From an uncultured Bacilli bacterium (lineage in GTDB: Bacteria > Bacillota_I > Bacilli_A > RF39 > UBA660): a stretch of DNA of 23,724 nt. The position numbers and the translations under genes are program-made. Within the stretch, counting starts at the first letter, position 1; each line of letters starts with the position of its first letter. Location: positions 1 to 23,724 of the forward strand of contig CALVHK010000006.1 in assembly GCA_944327405.1 (NCBI GenBank), read 5' to 3'. Under the pieces are notes generated by a model, which saw only the letters and a list, made by a program, of their open reading frames with translations, made no database searches and was not told where the DNA came from. This document shows positions 1-7,689 of the stretch, piece after piece.

Positions 1-849
1 ATTTTTAATTACTTGCTCTTGATAAGTTTTAAATTCTGGCTGTAATGCTTCATAAAAACATTGGGCTTTCGCTGCAATCACATGCATTAAAGGTCCTCCT
101 TGAATACCTGGGAATATTGTTTTATTGATTTTCTTAATAATTTCTTCGTTATTGGTTAAAATAATTCCCCCTCTAGGTCCTCTTAATGTTTTATGAGTTG
201 TTGATGAGACAACATCGGCATAATCTACGGGATTTTGATGAAGTCCAGCCGCTACTAAACCGGCAATATGAGCCATATCTACAAATAGATAAGCACCAAC
301 TTCATGAGCTATTTCACTAAATTTCTCAAAATCAATTGCTCTTGAATAAGCAGAAGCACCGGCAACAATCATTTGTGGTCTTTCTTCTAAAGCAATTCTT
401 CTGATCTCATCATAATCAAGCATTTCTGTTTCCAGATTTAGGTTGTAAGCAACAAACTCATAATCATGGCCGCTAAAATTAACCGGATTGCCATGAGTTA
501 AATGGCCCCCGTGAGAAAGATTCATTCCCATAACTTTATCCCCAGGCTCTAGTAATGCTCGGTATACAGCCATATTGGCAGAAGATCCACTGTGAGGTTG
601 TACGTTAGCGTATTTAGCATGAAATAACTTAGTTACATATTCAATGGCTAAATTTTCAACGGTATCAACATTCTCGCATCCACCATAATATCTTTTTGAA
701 GGATACCCTTCAGCATATTTATTCGTAAATATACTTCCTTGTAACGCTAAAACACTTTTCGATACATAATTTTCCGAAGCAATCAACTCAATATTATCTT
801 GTTGACGTCTTATTTCCGCATCTAGTGCTTTTTTGATTCTTTCATCCAT
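1..849 (-). CDS. glyA: Serine hydroxymethyltransferase, N-terminal 283 residues (cut by window edge)
   Basis: GlyA is the cytosolic PLP enzyme that interconverts serine plus tetrahydrofolate with glycine plus 5,10-methylene-tetrahydrofolate. The frame is open from ATG at 849 to base 1, giving 283 residues of a family that is usually about 410. It reads through family landmarks: an N-terminal IELIASENYVS block, the YAEGYPSKRYYGGCENVD block, QPHSGSSANMAVY, and the cofactor-lysine motif STTHKTLRGPRGG with the Schiff-base lysine at residue 220. The start codon shares its A with the folD stop (TAATG), so the two genes are translationally coupled, and both act on the same folate one-carbon pool. 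The C-terminal third lies outside the window. Identification is firm. Confidence 0.97.
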   Translation of the reverse strand, partial: MDERIKKALDAEIRRQQDNIELIASENYVSKSVLALQGSIFTNKYAEGYPSKRYYGGCENVDTVENLAIEYVTKLFHAKYANVQPHSGSSANMAVYRALLEPGDKVMGMNLSHGGHLTHGNPVNFSGHDYEFVAYNLNLETEMLDYDEIRRIALEERPQMIVAGASAYSRAIDFEKFSEIAHEVGAYLFVDMAHIAGLVAAGLHQNPVDYADVVSSTTHKTLRGPRGGIILTNNEEIIKKINKTIFPGIQGGPLMHVIAAKAQCFYEALQPEFKTYQEQVIKN

Positions 850-1694
850 TATTTATTCATCCTTTCTTTTGCTCTATCCACAACATTTGATAGAAGTGAT
901 ATAATCGTCATCGGGCCTACCCCTCCTGGTACTGGTGTAATTGCACTTGCTTTTTTGAATACGGCATCAAAATCAACATCACCAACTACGTGATTATCTA
1001 CACGGTTTGTTCCAACATCAATGACTACTGCTCCATCTTTTACATAGTCTTCTGTAATATATTTAGCATGACCGATAGCAACAATTAAAATATCTGCTTG
1101 TTTTGTGATTTCTTTTAAGTTCTTGGTTTTGTTATGAGCTATGGTAACGGTTGCTCCTCTATTTAATAAAGCTATTGCCATAGGCCTACCGACAATAAGA
1201 CTTGCTCCCACCATAACCACATGATTTCCTTCAACCTCTATATTTTCATATTCTAACATTTTTAAGATTCCTAATGGTGTAGCTGATAAAATACTTTCTT
1301 GATTACTAAGTAAACACCCTAGATTATAAATGCCAAAGCCATCAACATCTTTATTCTTATCAACATAGGAAAGTATGTGTGCTTCATCAAAGCAATCAGG
1401 TAATGGACTCTGTATCAATATTCCATCGATACCATCATCGGCATTTAAATCCTGAATAGCTTCAATAATATCTCTTTCTGTGTTTTTTTCATCAAAGCGA
1501 TACAAAACAGTACAAATACCTAATTCATTACAAGTCTTAATCTTATTTCGAACATAAATCTCACTAGCAGGATCACTTCCTACCAAGATAATTCCCAAGC
1601 CCGGAATAATGTTCTTTTCTTTTAAAAGACAAATTGTCTCTTTTAATTCTTCTTTTATTTTATTTGCTATTAATTTTCCATCAATTATTTTCAT
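849..1694 (-). CDS. folD: Bifunctional methylene-THF dehydrogenase / methenyl-THF cyclohydrolase
   Basis: FolD oxidises 5,10-methylene-THF to methenyl-THF with NADP and hydrolyses it to 10-formyl-THF in the cytosol. At 281 residues it has the usual family length. Visible motifs are SEIYVRNK with the catalytic pair Tyr47/Lys51, DGILIQSPLP, KDVDGFGIYNLG, the Rossmann loop VGASLIVGRPM, and the C-terminal ITPVPGGVGPMT signature. Two small departures from the usual family consensus are QSPLP for QLPLP and DGFGIYN for DGFHPxN; both sit near the active site but the catalytic pair is intact. The ATG at 1694 is preceded by an AAAGGAG Shine-Dalgarno. It lies 91 bp after ruvB and overlaps glyA by one base. 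Confidence 0.97.
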   Translation of the reverse strand: MKIIDGKLIANKIKEELKETICLLKEKNIIPGLGIILVGSDPASEIYVRNKIKTCNELGICTVLYRFDEKNTERDIIEAIQDLNADDGIDGILIQSPLPDCFDEAHILSYVDKNKDVDGFGIYNLGCLLSNQESILSATPLGILKMLEYENIEVEGNHVVMVGASLIVGRPMAIALLNRGATVTIAHNKTKNLKEITKQADILIVAIGHAKYITEDYVKDGAVVIDVGTNRVDNHVVGDVDFDAVFKKASAITPVPGGVGPMTIISLLSNVVDRAKERMNK

Positions 1695-1785
1695 TTTCTT
1701 CTCCTTTCGTTTTTCATCTAAATGCTATTTTTAAAAACGAAACACCTGAAGTTTAACAATATATAAAATCATACCTATCGCTCCT

Positions 1786-2793
1786 TTAAAAAAGTGTGCC
1801 TTGACGAACTATCTTTAAGTGCTCGTATGCTTTTTCTGTAGCCATTCTTCCCCTTTGGGTTCTTTTAATAAATCCTTCTTGGAGTAAGAATGGTTCTACG
1901 ACATCTTCAATCGTTGTTACTTCCTCACCAATAGCAGTAGCAATCGTCTCCACACCAACTGGTCCTCCATTAAACTTATTAATTAAAGCCGTTAAATATT
2001 CAATATCGATTTGATCTAAACCATATTCGTCAACTTGTAAACGTTTTAAACTATCAACTGTGATATCGTAATCGATTTTGCCATTTCCTTCCACTAAAGC
2101 AAAATCTCGAACCCGTTTAAAAAGACGATTAGCAACTCTTGGAGTTTTCCGGCATCTCTTCGCAATTTCTAGGGCTGCATCATCATCAATTTCCATATCG
2201 AGTACTCGTCCTGTTCTTTTCACAATTTGTTGTAGTTCCGTATCTTTATAATAATTGAGTTTAGAAACGATTCCAAACCGGTCTCTTAAAGGACTTGATA
2301 AATCTCCTGCTCTTGTTGTTGCTCCAACTAAAGTAAATGGTGGTAAATCAATTTTAATGCTTCTGCTTTTGCCATCTGCCCCAATAATAATATCTAACTC
2401 AAAATCTTCCATGGCAGGATAAAGTATTTCTTCCACAAACTTAGGCATCCGGTGAATTTCATCAATAAATAAGACATCACCAGGTTCAATGGTGGAAAGT
2501 ACTGCTGCTAAATCACCACTTTTTTCTAAGGATGGCCCACTAGCTGTTTTAATATTACTTCCGAGCTCATTAGCAATAATATGAGCAAGAGTAGTTTTAC
2601 CTAGTCCCGGAGGTCCATATAATAATACATGGTCTAGTGATTCCCCACGCATTTTAGCAGCTTCAATAAATACTTTTAGGTTAGCTTTAATCTCTTCTTG
2701 ACCGATATATTCACTTAAAGTTTGAGGTCTTAGAGTTTCTTCGAAAATATCACCACTTTGTTCTTCAACATCTAATATTTTTTCATCTTCCAT
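1786..2793 (-). CDS. ruvB: Holliday junction branch-migration DNA helicase RuvB
   Basis: RuvB is the hexameric AAA+ motor that, loaded by RuvA, drives branch migration of Holliday junctions. The 335-residue protein is full length. The Walker A motif GPPGLGKTT is at residues 60-68, followed by the Walker B/DEIH region FIDEIHRM, the sensor segment GATTRAGDLSSPLRDRFG and a C-terminal winged helix ending in GRMATEKAYEHL. The start is well set by GGAGG seven bases upstream of ATG 2793; this Shine-Dalgarno lies inside the 3' end of the HAD phosphatase gene, which overlaps by 11 bases. The gap to folD (1695-1785) shows no convincing terminator or promoter, so co-transcription with folD-glyA is likely. 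Confidence 0.97.
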   Translation of the reverse strand: MEDEKILDVEEQSGDIFEETLRPQTLSEYIGQEEIKANLKVFIEAAKMRGESLDHVLLYGPPGLGKTTLAHIIANELGSNIKTASGPSLEKSGDLAAVLSTIEPGDVLFIDEIHRMPKFVEEILYPAMEDFELDIIIGADGKSRSIKIDLPPFTLVGATTRAGDLSSPLRDRFGIVSKLNYYKDTELQQIVKRTGRVLDMEIDDDAALEIAKRCRKTPRVANRLFKRVRDFALVEGNGKIDYDITVDSLKRLQVDEYGLDQIDIEYLTALINKFNGGPVGVETIATAIGEEVTTIEDVVEPFLLQEGFIKRTQRGRMATEKAYEHLKIVRQGTLF

Positions 2794-3307
2794 GTTTATC
2801 CTCCTTTTTAATATATTCTATTATTTCATACCAGTTATGAAAACTAGGATATTTCGCACTATCACGCATACACAAACATTTAATTTCATATTTTGATACC
2901 CCATCTAATACTGATTCTTTATCATCGATAAATAAATCAACATGTTCTTTAAATGCCGTTTTTCCTTTCTTTGGCTTATTAAAGAATATTTTATCACAAA
3001 CAAGACCATGATCACTCAAATATTTTATCGTATCTAATTTACTACCGCGGTAATACTTGTTGTTTCTGGCGGTAATAATGATAATACGAAAATCATTTTT
3101 ATGAAAATAATCAAATGCTTCTTTAACTCCCTCTTTAAGCTTATATTCGCTTCTCATTTCTTTCATATTTCTTTTCAAGAAACGAATATATTCTTTTCTA
3201 GGAAGCTTTTTGTATTCATCGTATTCGGGATATTTTTTCTTTAAATATTTTTTGATGGTTTCCGTAGTACAAGTGATAGTATCATCAATATCTATGCCTA
3301 GAATCAT
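2783..3307 (-). CDS. HAD-superfamily phosphatase, 5'(3')-deoxyribonucleotidase-like
   Basis: This 174-residue protein has the four HAD motifs in order: GIDIDDT with nucleophile Asp6 and acid/base Asp8, IIITARN as motif II, a lysine in the PKKGK segment as motif III, and LFIDDKES as motif IV. The short cap and the DxDDT/TARN pattern resemble the NT5C/YorS group of nucleotidases, so a cytosolic nucleoside monophosphate phosphatase is the best guess; the substrate cannot be read from sequence. It overlaps ruvA by ATGA (3304-3307) and ruvB by 11 bases, so it is translationally coupled between the two subunits of one recombination machine. No strong Shine-Dalgarno precedes its ATG, consistent with coupling. 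Confidence 0.8.
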   Translation of the reverse strand: MILGIDIDDTITCTTETIKKYLKKKYPEYDEYKKLPRKEYIRFLKRNMKEMRSEYKLKEGVKEAFDYFHKNDFRIIIITARNNKYYRGSKLDTIKYLSDHGLVCDKIFFNKPKKGKTAFKEHVDLFIDDKESVLDGVSKYEIKCLCMRDSAKYPSFHNWYEIIEYIKKEDKHGR

Positions 3308-3858
3308 TTTAACATCAACTTTAATGCTTCTTTAATTTGATCTTCTATTTCTAGGGAAACATTTACTTTCGGTAATACTTTTTTAATCTCGGCATTCTTA
3401 TATCCTAAACTTTCTAATACACTCACTAATTCATCAAAATTACCACTTAAATTAATATCCGTCTTACTTGCCAATTTTCCTTTCAAGTCAAGAATAATTT
3501 GTCTAGCTAACTTTTCACCAATCTTTGGGAATTTCGTTAAATACAAAATATTTTCCCTATCAATGGCATCAATGATACCAGCAATAGAACCTGTCGCAAG
3601 CATGGGCATAGCCATCTTTGGGCCTAAGCCTTTAACATTGATAAGCCGCAAAAACAAGTTTCTTTCATCCTCTGTTTTAAAACCATACAAAGAATATTCA
3701 TCTTCTTTGATTTGATTGTATACATAAACCTTTACTTCTTCGCTAAGTTCAAAACTAAAAGGATTAGCAACAAAAACCGTATAACCAATGTGACTCACTT
3801 CAACAACTATGTAATTACTTTCTTGTACGGTTACTTTACCAATTAAATAATTATACAT
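3304..3858 (-). CDS. ruvA: Holliday junction branch-migration subunit RuvA
   Basis: RuvA is the tetrameric Holliday-junction binding protein that loads RuvB. I place the start at ATG 3858 (MYNYLIGKV, 184 residues) rather than GTG 3867, because AGGGTG lies six bases before the ATG and the GTG would overlap that Shine-Dalgarno. The N-terminal OB fold contains the YLIGK and YSLYGF segments, followed by a helix-hairpin-helix (LINVKGLGPKMA), a second one (LTKFPKIGEKLARQIILDLKGK), and the C-terminal three-helix domain that contacts RuvB (VLESLGYKNAEI). Length is slightly short of the typical ~200. It is the first gene of ruvA-HAD-ruvB-folD-glyA. Confidence 0.96.
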   Translation of the reverse strand: MYNYLIGKVTVQESNYIVVEVSHIGYTVFVANPFSFELSEEVKVYVYNQIKEDEYSLYGFKTEDERNLFLRLINVKGLGPKMAMPMLATGSIAGIIDAIDRENILYLTKFPKIGEKLARQIILDLKGKLASKTDINLSGNFDELVSVLESLGYKNAEIKKVLPKVNVSLEIEDQIKEALKLMLK

Positions 3859-3876
3859 CCTTATCACCCTACAAAT

Positions 3877-3885
3877 ATAATAGCA
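3877..3885 (-). promoter_or_regulatory. Possible extended -10 promoter upstream of ruvA
   Basis: The minus strand reads TGCTATTAT, an extended -10, between the upstream terminator and ruvA. No good -35 is present at 16-18 bases. A start seven bases downstream would fall at the edge of the ruvA Shine-Dalgarno, so the call is weak; some promoter must exist here if the terminator at 3922-3953 is efficient. Confidence 0.3.
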
Positions 3886-3921
3886 TACAATAGTTTAAAA
3901 GTACAGAGGTTAAAGTAAATT

Positions 3922-3953
3922 TATCCAAAAGAAAAGCAACTTATAAAGCTGCT
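3922..3953 (-). terminator. Rho-independent terminator after tRNA-Arg
   Basis: Minus strand: stem AGCAGCT / AGTTGCT (7 bp with one G-U), loop TTATA, then TTTTCTTTT. A second AT-only hairpin (AAAAAC-TGTA-GTTTTT) lies just upstream of it at about 3961-3977. Together they would end the tRNA transcript before ruvA. Confidence 0.65.
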
Positions 3954-3994
3954 AGATAGTTAAAAACTACAGTTTTTTTATATTCACTTTAAAT

Positions 3995-4071
3995 TGGTGT
4001 CCCAAGCGGGATTCGAACCCACGATCTCTAGCGTCGGAGGCTAGCATTCTATCCAGCTGAACTATTGGGAC
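3995..4071 (-). tRNA. tRNA-Arg (anticodon CCG)
   Basis: The minus strand folds into a complete 77-base tRNA. The acceptor stem is GTCCCAA paired with TTGGGAC, followed by discriminator A and an encoded CCA at 3995-3997. The D-loop has CAGCTGGATAGA, the anticodon stem is CTAGC/GCTAG with loop CTCCGAC (anticodon CCG, reading CGG arginine codons), and the T-loop is GGGTTCGAATCCC. It stands alone, between the rseP terminator and its own terminator. Base pairing is perfect in the acceptor and anticodon stems. Confidence 0.97.
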
Positions 4072-4079
4072 ATACCATT

Positions 4080-4088
4080 ATTTTAACA
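4080..4088 (-). promoter_or_regulatory. Extended -10 promoter for tRNA-Arg
   Basis: Minus strand reads TGTTAAAAT, ending nine bases before the mature tRNA 5' end, in the short gap between the rseP terminator and the tRNA. The -35 region is just the T-run of that terminator, so recognition would depend on the extended -10. Confidence 0.45.
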
Positions 4089-4098
4089 CAAACTTCTT

Positions 4099-4129
4099 CA
4101 AAAAAAAAGACTTACCTAAGGTAAATCTT
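4099..4129 (-). terminator. Rho-independent terminator of cdsA-rseP
   Basis: Minus strand: AAGATTTACC paired with GGTAAGTCTT (10 bp, one G-U), loop TTA, followed by eight T. The 5' arm starts with the last two bases of the rseP stop codon, so the terminator begins inside the gene. Confidence 0.88.
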
Positions 4130-5177
4130 AAAAACGAATAATATCAAAGACAGTAATATAAATCATAAGTAAGATAATTAAGAAGAAGAACACCATATGA
4201 CAAGCATTTTCAAACTTCGGATTAATAGGACTGCCCTTAATCTTTTCAATAATCAAGAAAAGTATTCTTCCACCATCAAAAGCTGGGATTGGTAAAATAT
4301 TAATTAAACCAACATTGATGCTTAGGAAGGCAATTAAATAGACAATTTGCTCTATCCCCATGGATATACTCTGACCTACTACTTGGTAAATACCAACTGG
4401 GCCGGATAAGCTACTTAAAGAGATACGGCCTGTAAATAGATTTATTACCGTAAGCCACATCGTAGAAATTAAACTCCAGAATCTTCCAAAAGCATATTTA
4501 ATACTAGCCCACAAACCTCTTTCGGTTTTCTGTTCGATTCCAAAGCCAAATGTTTTTTGCTCCTCCCCGGTTTCCGTTTCCGTCACATCTGGTTCGATTT
4601 CCAAAGTAAGAGTCTCTCCATCACGTTCTATTTCAAACTCATAGACATTGCTATCATTTTTTAAATAAAGAACTATTTGCGTTTGATCCCAAGTAGAGAC
4701 ATTATGCCCGTTTATTGAAAGAATTAAATCTCCTACTTCTAGTCCATATTCTTCAGCAGCAGATCCCTCTAACACTGTTCCTACTCTAGGCTCTAAACTA
4801 TTTGCTCCCCAAATAAGAGCCATAACAAATAAAATTAAAATAGCTAAAATAAAGTTGTTAATAACACCAGCAGCTAAAATAATAACTCTTTGCCACCATT
4901 TTTTATTACACATGAAGTCTTCTTTTTTAATGGTTTTGGTATCATCATCTTCGTAAACTTCACCTGCCATAGATACAAATCCACCAATTGGTAAAGCACG
5001 AATATTATAATTAATGCCATCTTTGCCTTTATGTGTTTTGATTAAAGGCCCCATACCAATGGAAAACTCATAAATATGAACTCCGGCTTTTTTCGCTGTA
5101 ATAAAATGCCCAAATTCATGAACTAAAATGATTAATCCTAGAATAAATATTAATAAAATTAACGTAATAAACCACAT
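4128..5177 (-). CDS. rseP: Site-2 intramembrane zinc metalloprotease RseP/RasP
   Basis: This membrane protease cleaves transmembrane segments of anti-sigma factors and leftover signal peptides. The HExxH zinc site is at His20-Glu21-His24 in the first membrane helix; the third ligand lies in NILPIPAFDGG (Asp301), and a PDZ domain sits at roughly residues 128-200. Two or three further hydrophobic segments follow, with the last at 327-345. At 349 residues it is shorter than B. subtilis RasP (about 420) and holds one PDZ. ATG 5177 has AGGAGG just upstream, and this Shine-Dalgarno overlaps the cdsA TAG stop. It is co-transcribed with cdsA; the dxr gene usually found between the two in Bacilli is absent. 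Confidence 0.95.
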   Translation of the reverse strand: MWFITLILLIFILGLIILVHEFGHFITAKKAGVHIYEFSIGMGPLIKTHKGKDGINYNIRALPIGGFVSMAGEVYEDDDTKTIKKEDFMCNKKWWQRVIILAAGVINNFILAILILFVMALIWGANSLEPRVGTVLEGSAAEEYGLEVGDLILSINGHNVSTWDQTQIVLYLKNDSNVYEFEIERDGETLTLEIEPDVTETETGEEQKTFGFGIEQKTERGLWASIKYAFGRFWSLISTMWLTVINLFTGRISLSSLSGPVGIYQVVGQSISMGIEQIVYLIAFLSINVGLINILPIPAFDGGRILFLIIEKIKGSPINPKFENACHMVFFFLIILLMIYITVFDIIRF

Positions 5178-5186
5178 AGTATCCTC

Positions 5187-5978
5187 CTAAAATAATCCGT
5201 ATACTAGCAAAAATCCTAGCATAATAGCAATTGTACTATCAAGACGGTCTAATATTCCCCCGTGACCGGGAATTAAGTTACTAAAATCTTTAATTCCATT
5301 TTCTCGTTTGATCTTACTAAATATTAAATCACCAATCTGGCCGATAATAGATAATCCTAAGGTAACAAAAATGATTACTACACTTATTTTATCCACAAAG
5401 AAGTGATAGAATATACAGGCAACAACAGTGCCAATAATAGAACCCAAAACACTACCTTCTACTGTTTTTTTAGGACTTACCTTTGGTATTAATTTATGAC
5501 GCCCAAAAGCCATACCCATAAGCATCGCAAAAGTATCGGTAAAAATGAATATTAGCAAGAGATAAATAAATAAGTAAAGAGAAGTCATACGAGCTAATAT
5601 CATGGCATTAAAGGCCGTTCCTAAAAGTAATACGGCACCAATCAAGAATAAAGCATCCGTTGCTGTATACTTATTTTCATCATAAAATACAGACAATCCC
5701 AGTAAACTAAGCAGTAAAATAGCAATTCCCCGGTAGGTAAGTCCATACATGATAGAATATCCATCGTATTCGGCTAAAACTAAGAAAAGCATGGCAATCA
5801 TGGCTACAAAATAAACAAGTGATGGATAAGGATGATGATTCTTCTTTAAATCCACAATTTCTTTTAGGGCAAGTAAACTAATCATCCCCACTCCTAGCCT
5901 AAATATATCCCCGCCATACCAAACAATAGGAATCACTATGGCTAGCATTACAATCGCACTAATAATTCTTTTTTTCAT
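5187..5978 (-). CDS. cdsA: Phosphatidate cytidylyltransferase (CDP-diglyceride synthase)
   Basis: CdsA makes CDP-diacylglycerol from phosphatidic acid and CTP in the membrane, the branch point to phosphatidylglycerol and related lipids. The 263-residue protein is a string of hydrophobic helices and carries the C-terminal family signature: SKIKRENGIKDFSNLIPGHG followed by GILDRLDS, in which the aspartates bind metal and CTP. Length is typical. Start ATG 5978 follows AAGTAGGA. A consensus sigma-A promoter lies directly upstream (6001-6029), and rseP follows nine bases downstream. In many Bacilli uppS precedes cdsA; here the upstream gene is trpS on a separate transcript. Confidence 0.95.
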   Translation of the reverse strand: MKKRIISAIVMLAIVIPIVWYGGDIFRLGVGMISLLALKEIVDLKKNHHPYPSLVYFVAMIAMLFLVLAEYDGYSIMYGLTYRGIAILLLSLLGLSVFYDENKYTATDALFLIGAVLLLGTAFNAMILARMTSLYLFIYLLLIFIFTDTFAMLMGMAFGRHKLIPKVSPKKTVEGSVLGSIIGTVVACIFYHFFVDKISVVIIFVTLGLSIIGQIGDLIFSKIKRENGIKDFSNLIPGHGGILDRLDSTIAIMLGFLLVYGLF

Positions 5979-6000
5979 AAAATCCTACTTTCTATTAACA

Positions 6001-6029
6001 AGTATACTATTAAGTTTAAAGGAAGTCAA
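6001..6029 (-). promoter_or_regulatory. Sigma-A promoter of cdsA-rseP
   Basis: Minus strand: -35 TTGACT (6029-6024), 17-base spacer, -10 TATACT (6006-6001), 23 bases before the cdsA start. The -35 directly abuts the trpS stop codon at 6030-6032. Confidence 0.85.
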
Positions 6030-7034
6030 TTACTTATAAAGTCCCATTTTATGTTTCATTAACATAAATTTATTCTTAGCAATTTCTCTGGTAACACAAG
6101 CATTCTCATCTAATATTTTGTCTAATTCATCACTATTTATGATCTCATGATAACGTTTTTGAATACCCAGAATTTCTTCTGTGACAACATCTGCTACATA
6201 TTTTTTAAACTCACCATAATTTTTACCGGTAAATTCTTGCTCGATTTCTGATGCTGTTTTACCGGTTAGAGCAACACATATATTAATAAGGTTACTTATG
6301 CCTGGCTTGTTATCCGGATCATACTTAATTAAGCAATCACTATCCGTTGTTGCTCCCATAATTTTTTTGCGAATACTAGCTTCATCATCTAACAATCTAA
6401 TTGTACCTTTCGGATTTTCACTTGATTTGCTCATCTTTTTCGTAGGATCGACTAAATCCGTGACTTTTGTTCCTTCTTTCGTAATATAAACATCAGGTAT
6501 TTTGAATGTATCTCCATACTTTTTATTGAAACGTTCCGCGATATTACGAGCTAATTCCACATGTTGTTTTTGGTCGATTCCAACTGGTACATAATCCACG
6601 TCGTATGCTAAAATGTCTGCCGCCATAAGTACTGGATAAGTAAATAAGCCAGCATAAAAGTTTACATTTTTACTACTCTTATCTTTAAACTGCGTCATTC
6701 TAGATAATTCTCCAAATGGAGTATTACACTCAAGTAACCACGAAATATTAGCATGATACTCATTTTCAGATTGAATAAATATGATGTTCTTATCAGGATC
6801 AATGCCACAAGCTAGATAAAGGGCAACTAAACTACGAATGTTTTCGTGTAACTTAACGGGGTCTTGAGGAACGGTAATCGCATGCATATCCGCAATAAAA
6901 ATGTATGATTTAAACTCATCTTGCATTCTTACCATTTGTTTTATCGCTCCAATATAATTACCTAAAGTAATTACTCCTGAAGGTTGAATTCCTGTTAATA
7001 TTGATTTTGTTACTTTTTCACTAAATTCTTTCAT
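6030..7034 (-). CDS. trpS: Tryptophanyl-tRNA synthetase
   Basis: TrpRS is the class I enzyme that charges tRNA-Trp in the cytosol. I start it at ATG 7034 (MKEFSEKVTKSIL, 334 residues), which matches the family length. A longer open frame reaching 7130 would run back through a promoter, a terminator and the end of khpA. Motifs are LTGIQPSGVITLGNYIGA (the HIGH-equivalent), the tryptophan pocket region with DILAYDVDYVPVGIDQKQHVE, and KKMSKSSEN near residue 195, the KMSKS loop. The Shine-Dalgarno is weak (AAAGTGGG nine bases upstream). It is monocistronic, with its own extended -10 promoter; the cdsA promoter begins right after its stop. Confidence 0.96.
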   Translation of the reverse strand: MKEFSEKVTKSILTGIQPSGVITLGNYIGAIKQMVRMQDEFKSYIFIADMHAITVPQDPVKLHENIRSLVALYLACGIDPDKNIIFIQSENEYHANISWLLECNTPFGELSRMTQFKDKSSKNVNFYAGLFTYPVLMAADILAYDVDYVPVGIDQKQHVELARNIAERFNKKYGDTFKIPDVYITKEGTKVTDLVDPTKKMSKSSENPKGTIRLLDDEASIRKKIMGATTDSDCLIKYDPDNKPGISNLINICVALTGKTASEIEQEFTGKNYGEFKKYVADVVTEEILGIQKRYHEIINSDELDKILDENACVTREIAKNKFMLMKHKMGLYK

Positions 7035-7057
7035 GTTAAAACCCACTTTCTTTCTTA

Positions 7058-7066
7058 AGTATACCA
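7058..7066 (-). promoter_or_regulatory. Extended -10 promoter of trpS
   Basis: Minus strand reads TGGTATACT 24 bases before the trpS ATG, with only a weak T-rich -35 at 16-17 bases. It follows the khpA terminator directly, so trpS would be transcribed independently. No T-box-like leader fits in the remaining ~17 bases. Confidence 0.65.
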
Positions 7067-7076
7067 AAAAATAGCT

Positions 7077-7118
7077 AAAAATAAAAGATAATTTTATGTG
7101 TGTGATAAAATTATCTTT
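7077..7118 (-). terminator. Rho-independent terminator of rpsP-khpA
   Basis: Minus strand: a perfect 14-bp stem AAAGATAATTTTAT / ATAAAATTATCTTT with a 7-base CACACAC loop, followed by TATTTTT. The 5' arm begins in the khpA stop codon. The stem is AT-rich but long. Confidence 0.75.
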
Positions 7119-7362
7119 AAAAAGAATCAATATTAATTTTTACGTTCTTAATATGATTTAAATAAGCATGAGCTAAAATAATGGTTCTTAAGGCTTTAGC
7201 GGTCTTACCTGATTTACCAATTACTGCGCCCATATCTTCATTTGATACTAAAATTTCTAATATTGTTTCATCATCATCCTGAGTAAAAGCACTCACCTTT
7301 ACAAGATCAGGATTCTTCACAATATTCTTAATTAAATAGGTTGCAAACTCTGTTATTTCCAT
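7117..7362 (-). CDS. khpA: KH-domain RNA-binding protein KhpA
   Basis: KhpA is a small single-KH RNA-binding protein that in other Firmicutes pairs with KhpB/Jag. I start it at ATG 7362 (MEITEFATYLIKNIV, 81 residues): this matches family length and has CAGGT upstream, while the earlier ATG at 7386 lacks a Shine-Dalgarno and lies inside rpsP. The KH signature VIGKSGKTAKALR has the GxxG loop at residues 49-52, preceded by an acidic strand ILEILVSNEDMG. It begins one base after the rpsP stop codon, the usual rpsP-khpA arrangement. The rimM-trmD-rplS genes that often follow are not here; a terminator follows instead. Confidence 0.93.
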   Translation of the reverse strand: MEITEFATYLIKNIVKNPDLVKVSAFTQDDDETILEILVSNEDMGAVIGKSGKTAKALRTIILAHAYLNHIKNVKINIDSF

Positions 7363-7363
7363 A

Positions 7364-7639
7364 TTACTTACCTGCTTTTTTTCCATCTGCGTACTTAGCC
7401 ATTATTCCTTCTTTAGAAAGAATAGAACGAACAGTGTCAGTAGGCTCTGCTCCATTATTTAACCATTTTAAAGCTTTTTCTTCATCGACTTTTACTTCTG
7501 CTGGCTTCTTGATTGGATTATAAGTTCCGACCGTTTCGATGAAACGTCCATCTCTTGGACTTCTAGCATCAGCAGCGACAATACGATAAAATGGTTTTTG
7601 TTTAGACCCCATTCTTTTAAGTCTTAATTTAACTGCCAT
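7364..7639 (-). CDS. rpsP: 30S ribosomal protein S16
   Basis: S16 is an assembly protein of the small ribosomal subunit. The 91-residue sequence begins MAVKLRLKRMGSKQKPFYRI, the hallmark N-terminus, and continues with VAADARSPRDGRFIETVG and YNPIKKP. ATG 7639 has AAAGGAGG seven bases upstream. A near-perfect sigma-A promoter (TTGACA-17-TAGAAT) lies 22 bases before it, in keeping with a strongly expressed ribosomal gene. It is followed at once by khpA. The cotE gene upstream is a separate transcription unit. Confidence 0.98.
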   Translation of the reverse strand: MAVKLRLKRMGSKQKPFYRIVAADARSPRDGRFIETVGTYNPIKKPAEVKVDEEKALKWLNNGAEPTDTVRSILSKEGIMAKYADGKKAGK

Positions 7640-7660
7640 AATTTCCTCCTTTGTAACTAC

Positions 7661-7689
7661 ATTCTATCATACAAATAATGAGGTGTCAA
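7661..7689 (-). promoter_or_regulatory. Strong sigma-A promoter of rpsP-khpA
   Basis: Minus strand: -35 TTGACA (7689-7684), 17-base spacer, -10 TAGAAT (7666-7661). The -35 box lies inside one arm of the inverted repeat at 7683-7706. Confidence 0.88.

Noticed and set aside
1695..1785. Possible promoter or terminator between ruvB and folD
   Set aside because: TATGAT and TTGTTA words occur, but not at a workable spacing, and no stem with a T-run is present.
3859..3867. GTG start of ruvA three codons upstream
   Set aside because: The GTG overlaps the AGGGTG Shine-Dalgarno that fits ATG 3858, and RuvA proteins begin at the MYxYLIG position.
7035..7130. A 32-residue N-terminal extension of trpS
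   Set aside because: It would translate through the trpS promoter and the khpA terminator and overlap khpA; the family length and N-terminus fit ATG 7034.
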